From Adenophora triphylla var. japonica (taxonomy: Eukaryota > Streptophyta > Magnoliopsida > Asterales > Campanulaceae): a DNA stretch of 64,000 nucleotides. The notes beneath the pieces are model-generated. The model saw only the letters and a program-made list of their open reading frames with translations. It did no database searches and was not told where the DNA came from. Position numbers and translations under genes: made by a program. This document shows positions 60,097 to 64,000 of the stretch, piece by piece. Position 1 is the first letter of the stretch, and each line of letters starts with the position of its first letter. The stretch spans positions 649,001-713,000 of the forward strand of contig JAFEMH010000336.1 of NCBI GenBank assembly GCA_022495995.1. The letters are read 5' to 3'.

Positions 60097-62144
60097 GTAG
60101 TGTTTGAAGCTGATCTCGACATCAAACCTGATTGGGTTGATGCAATAAATGAAGATCTAGACCTGCTGCTAGTGGAGGGTGGTGTAGTGGGGACTCCAAA
60201 ATGTCTGTCGGTACGCTCCCAATCCGACAAGATTTCTACAACCGGTGGTCCGGGGTTTATTTGCCTTTGAAATATGATCCGGCTCGTAAGCATCTCCGGT
60301 TTGTGGATGTAGCCCTTCATTTATCGTTTGAAATAACCTTCTCTTTACATGTCCAGGTGCGTTAGCTTCATTCAACACAACTTCAAAATCGTGTCCAAAG
60401 TGTGACAATATTCTACTTCAATGTCCAACTTCTTCCAAAAATCATGAATCGAGGACAACTCAATCCGGCCCCCGAGTTTTGTATGCATGCAATCTCGTGA
60501 CTACACGGAAGTCCATGTGTTCGCCTCAGTGTAACACCTACAAACCTGAAGGATCCATGACATTATCCCCACAACGACTCCGCTCTTCTTTGATGATGTC
60601 CAAAGCTGCCTTTGACACTCGCCCTAATATGTCTTGATACAGATCACATGTCTTTATATCATTTGGAATTCTACTCTTTGATTGCTCCATAGTAGCTTTG
60701 ATTGTTGTTATTTGGATTTCCATAATCTCATGAGCCTTTTTGAATAATGTGTCAAAAGTAGAAGAAGCACTCCCCAAGGCCTTCTTCAACCTCGTTATGC
60801 TCACTCTCGGCCACGTTCGTGGTGTGAGTTCCGAAGTGCGATCGATACGTGTGCGTCGACAAAATATTCGTAGAGTATGGAGCAATCCAAGTCTCGCGGA
60901 GGTAGGTCAATAAATCGGGATAAGATGCGTAATGATCGCAAAACGATTGCCAACGGGTGTCCCACTCTTCGCGAGTAGCGGCTGATATTGCTTTATTAAA
61001 TCTCCTCATGAATGATAGTGCAAACTCATTGCTACCAGTTTTAGCCAACGCTCTCTTTTTAACATTGACTTCGATATGCCTTCGACACAAATGGTGTGCG
61101 ATCTCGGGAAATACCATTTGGACAGCATTAATGAAAGCCAAGTCACGATCAGTTAAGAAAACAGTTGGCATGTGGGGAGTATGAAAAAGACTTTGCAAAT
61201 TCTTGAGTGCCCACGTGTAATTATCAGTCTTCTCATTTTGGAGGAACGCATATGCAATTGTGAAATTCTTCCCCGTTGAAGTAAATCCTATAATCTCAAG
61301 TAATGCCATTCCATAGCAGTTGGTGTTGTAAGTGTAGTCACCTTGTATCATTTAAAGAGAAATAAAGTTAGAAATGTGTCAAAAGTAGAGGAAAACAGAG
61401 TAAAAAAACAGATTAAAAAAAAAAATCAAAAATTTACCTTGTACTACATATGGAAAACAGTTAAGCATATCCGATGCTCGTGGGTGAGAGAAGAATATGT
61501 CACCGATCATGTCACTCTCGTTAGCTTTCCTCATGAAGACGGTATATTGCTTATCCTCGAGTGCTTTTATGAACTGTTGAAGCGAGGATCTCCCTTGTCG
61601 TTCTTGTGACTTGCATTTTGTGAGGGCATTATGGACGTGTTTCGGAGTACTCACGTTCTTCTCATCCTTCCTCTTTAACATTGTTAGAATGTTATTTAGA
61701 CGCACCAAGGACTGACTTGCGCTACACACCTCCTCATATTCGAACTAGTCAATTTACCCACGGATGACCTTCGAATACGTTGGAAAGTCGTGATTATGAG
61801 AACCATGCTTCACAACGTAACCCCATACCCCATCACCCCTATCTTTGGCCCGGATTTCAAAATTGCACCCAATCTTCTTCGTGCTAGTCAACCTCACATC
61901 TTTAGTTTTTCCGGACTGTACTTGCCACCAAAATGGCATACAATCTTCGCGTAGCCTAGGATCTTGCCACTTGTCTTCCTCGAATCCCCTATAGAAAGGG
62001 TTATATTTTGACGGGCCGCGATATCCCGTACGTGTTTAACAAGATCATACCTATTTGAAAATAATAGGAATGTATCGAATTGATCACAACGACATCCGGT
62101 CCCTACAACATCAATTAGAAAATTGCACAATAAGCAACAGGCTG

Positions 62145-62310
62145 TATGACATTTCGTGTAGCATTATACGAGATGTTCCTGGAACATCTCGTGTAAATGT
62201 ACCCGACTTAAACCCATTTATCTCGTGTTATACAATACGAGGTAATACACCATAACTCGTGTATAAAAACACGACAAATAGCATAAAACTCGTATAATCT
62301 AACACGAAAT
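62145..62310. repeat. Palindromes in transposase intron 1
   Basis: CATTTCGTGTAGC...ATACGAGATGTTCC and GGAACATCTCGTGTAAATG pair as one hairpin (62152-62200). Further TATCTCGTGTTATAC/ATACGAGGTA and ACTCGTGTATAAAAACACGA follow. All lie inside the intron between 62419 and 62051. Confidence 0.82.
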
Positions 62311-62687
62311 AGAGTAATATCAGAATTTAAAAATCCAATCTTGAAAAACAATTTCGTTTCAAGATTGGATTTTTATTGCGACTTTGATCAAAACATCAAA
62401 TATAACTTTAAAAACTTACTTCATTGCTGCTTGGATTTTGATTTTGATGTGGAGAATTTGGTGGCAAACCTTCTTCTTCAAAAATATATTTCACAAGCTC
62501 AAGATCAATATGATCATAAAAACTTGGAGAATGTTGTGGAGAATCCATACTATGGTGTTAGATGATATGAGAATTAATGAAAATAATGGGTATAAATTTA
62601 TGGGTGTTAAGACTAGGACAATGGTGTCACAGCTGCATGGGTGTACAAAGCGGCAATGGTGTTTCTCTCGTTGGGACGTTGTCTGCG

Positions 62688-62895
62688 TGAATATCGTGTT
62701 TGATGTAGGGCTTCAGGGTGTATCTCGTGTGTATATACCCGAGATACTATGGTACATATCGTGTATACAAACACGATATAGTATTTGTTTCTGGTAATTA
62801 TATCGTATGAACAATACACGAGATGCACCCTGATTACTTTCGTGTATTGTTCATACGAAATGTCTTAGTAAATATCGTGTATTTAGACACGACAC
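62688..62895. repeat. Palindromes upstream of the transposase gene
   Basis: TATCTCGTGTGTATATACCC with CGAGATA; ATATCGTGTATACAAACACG; and a longer pair, ATCGTATGAACAATACACGA against TCGTGTATTGTTCATACGA. The last shares the GTATGAACA/CATACGAAATG word with the PMD intron hairpins, linking the two genes. Confidence 0.82.
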
Positions 62896-62915
62896 ACCAT
62901 ATTGTAAAATAAAAA

Positions 62916-64000
62916 ATGGTATACGGCTACCTCGTTTATTTTTTTTTAATTTTTTTATACATTCTAGATGACATTTAAAGTGTTTTTCATCTACATGAGT
63001 TTCCTCAAAATCCAAATGGAGATTGAGTTACAAATATGTGCCATTATTTAGGGTTTTTAGGGTTTTATGTGTCCCGATCTTGCCAAAAATGGTATATGGC
63101 TACCTCATTTATTTTTTTTTAATTTTTTTCTACATTCTAAATGACATTTAAAGTGTTTTTCATCTACATGAGTTTCCTCAAAATCCAAATGGAGATTGAG
63201 TTACAAATATGTGCCATTATTTAGGGTTTTTAGGGTTTTATGTGTCCCGATCTTGCCAAAAATGGTATATGACTACCTCATTTATTTATTTTTTAATTTT
63301 TTTCTACATTCTAAATGACATTTAAAGTGTTTTTCATCTACATGAGTTTTCTCAAAATCCAAATGGAGATTGAGTTACAAATATGTGCCATTATTTAGGG
63401 TTTTTAGGGTTTTATGTGTCCCGATCTTGCCAAAAATAGTATATGGCTACCTCGTTTATTTTTTTTTAATTTTTTTCTACATTCTAAATGACATTTAAAG
63501 TGTTTTTCATCTACATGAGTTTCCTCAAAATCCAAATGGAGATTGAGTTACAAATATGTGCCATTATTTAGGGTTTTTAGGGTTTTATGTGTCCCGATCT
63601 TGCCAAAAATGGTATATGGCTACCTCATTTATTTTTTTTAATTTTTTTCTACATTCTAAATGACATTTAAAGTGTTTTTCATCTACATGAGTTTCCTCAA
63701 AATCCAAATGGAGATTGATTTACAAATATGTGCCATTATTTAGGGTTTTTAGGATTTTATGTGTCCCGATCTTGTCAAAATTGCCACTTGTCTACCTCGT
63801 TTATTTTTTTTTTAATTTTTTTCTACATTCTAAATGACATTTAAAGTGTTTTTCATCTACATGAGTTTCCTCAAAATCCAAATGGAGATTGAGTTACAAA
63901 TATGTGCCATTATTTAGGGTTTTTAGGATTTTATGTGTCCCGATCTTGCCAAAAATGGTATATGGCTACCTCATTTATTTATTTTTTAATTTTTTTCTAC
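62916..64000. repeat. 173-bp satellite array, at least six copies, continues past the edge
   Basis: Unit contains AAATGGTATATGGCTACCTC, TTAATTTTTTTCTACATTCT, TTTCATCTACATGAGTTTCC, GGAGATTGAGTTACAAATAT and TTTAGGGTTTTTAGGG. Starts at 62916, 63089, 63262, 63436, 63609, about 63782 and 63955 (period 173, once 174). Copies look above 95% identical; the one at about 63782 varies most. The first copy abuts the palindrome cluster of the MULE. Confidence 0.95.

Larger units (their letters stand above)
50700..62548 (-). pseudogene. MULE transposase with FAR1-like finger, SWIM finger and OTU protease domain
   Basis: Four exons: 62548-62420, 62050-61438, 61341-50888 (interrupted by the gypsy element 51459-60096 and one GTAGT copy), 50783-50700; intron ends fit GT-AG. 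Exon 1: MDSPQHSPSFYDHIDLELVK. Exon 2: FAR1/WRKY-GCM1-like finger (CNFEIRA...HGSHNHD). Exon 3: MULE core starting GDYTYNTNCYGMALLEIIG (first catalytic Asp), FLTDRDLAFINA (second Asp), HLCRRHIEVNV, later HTTNVAESEH, then a SWIM-type finger (LRRTHGLPCSHEIA), a low-complexity GRGRGRG tract, OTU cysteine box GDGNCGYRA at about 51215-51190 and its histidine GNHF at about 50905. Exon 4 ends in YPIPSVALYWGSN, as in OTU-carrying MULE proteins. Frame changes near 61920, 60885, 60500 and 51180, plus the insertion, make it inactive. Confidence 0.85.

Noticed and set aside
46980..62930. Terminal inverted repeats for the composite MULE
   Set aside because: No matching inverted ends could be found by eye near 46980 and 62900, so the exact borders are left undefined.

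Overview
This is nuclear DNA from a flowering plant with a repeat-rich genome. The evidence is split genes with GT-AG introns, Ty1/copia and Ty3/gypsy LTR elements primed by an initiator-Met-type tRNA site (TGGTATCAGAGC), Stowaway MITEs with CTCCCTCC ends and TA target duplications, and plant-type Helitrons. It also holds a plant-type ammonium transporter and a plant mobile domain protein. Nothing prokaryotic or organellar is seen. The species cannot be named from the sequence.

Layout. 1-6087: right part of a minus-strand copia element (copia-1), broken gag-pol, leader and 1.36-kb 5' LTR. It is inserted into the reverse transcriptase of a second minus-strand copia (copia-2, 6088-9584). 10365-14363: a minus-strand gypsy-type solo LTR (target duplication CAAGC) loaded with MITEs and C-rich arrays. 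15094-19884: a minus-strand Helitron with a 705-bp internal duplication and three Stowaways. 20153-25000: a 5'-truncated copia (copia-3) with nearly open pol and a 3' LTR. 25000-28400: palindromes, a 66-bp tandem array, two in-frame exons of an HROB/DUF4539-like gene, and a foldback bounded by telomere-type repeats. 28818-30948: a short non-autonomous LTR element with an unrecognised ORF. 32054-32872: a hAT-like element. 33165-37998: a plus-strand Helitron interrupted by a gypsy solo LTR (TSD CTAAC). 38236-39806: a short copia-derived element whose 5' LTR start is inverted.

40006-45474 carries the one clear host gene, an AMT2-type ammonium transporter in three exons on the minus strand. Its spliced length is one base short of an open frame. 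Both introns hold transposon debris.

47208-62548 looks like one large Mutator-like (MULE) unit. A six-exon plant mobile domain (PMD) gene on plus converges on a four-exon minus-strand gene for a transposase with a FAR1-like zinc finger, MULE core, SWIM finger and OTU cysteine protease domain. Between their 3' ends lies a hairpin with arms of about 130 bp. An 8.6-kb gag-only gypsy element (51459-60096, TSD GTAGT) sits inside the transposase gene. From 62916 to the edge runs a 173-bp satellite.

The most unusual signal is window-wide. At least ten elements of different classes carry, in an LTR, leader, intron or intergenic hairpin, a tight cluster of one short CpG-containing palindrome repeated several times. 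The palindrome differs between families, and related gypsy LTRs carry different palindromes at the corresponding place. I treat this as the leading candidate for something undescribed.
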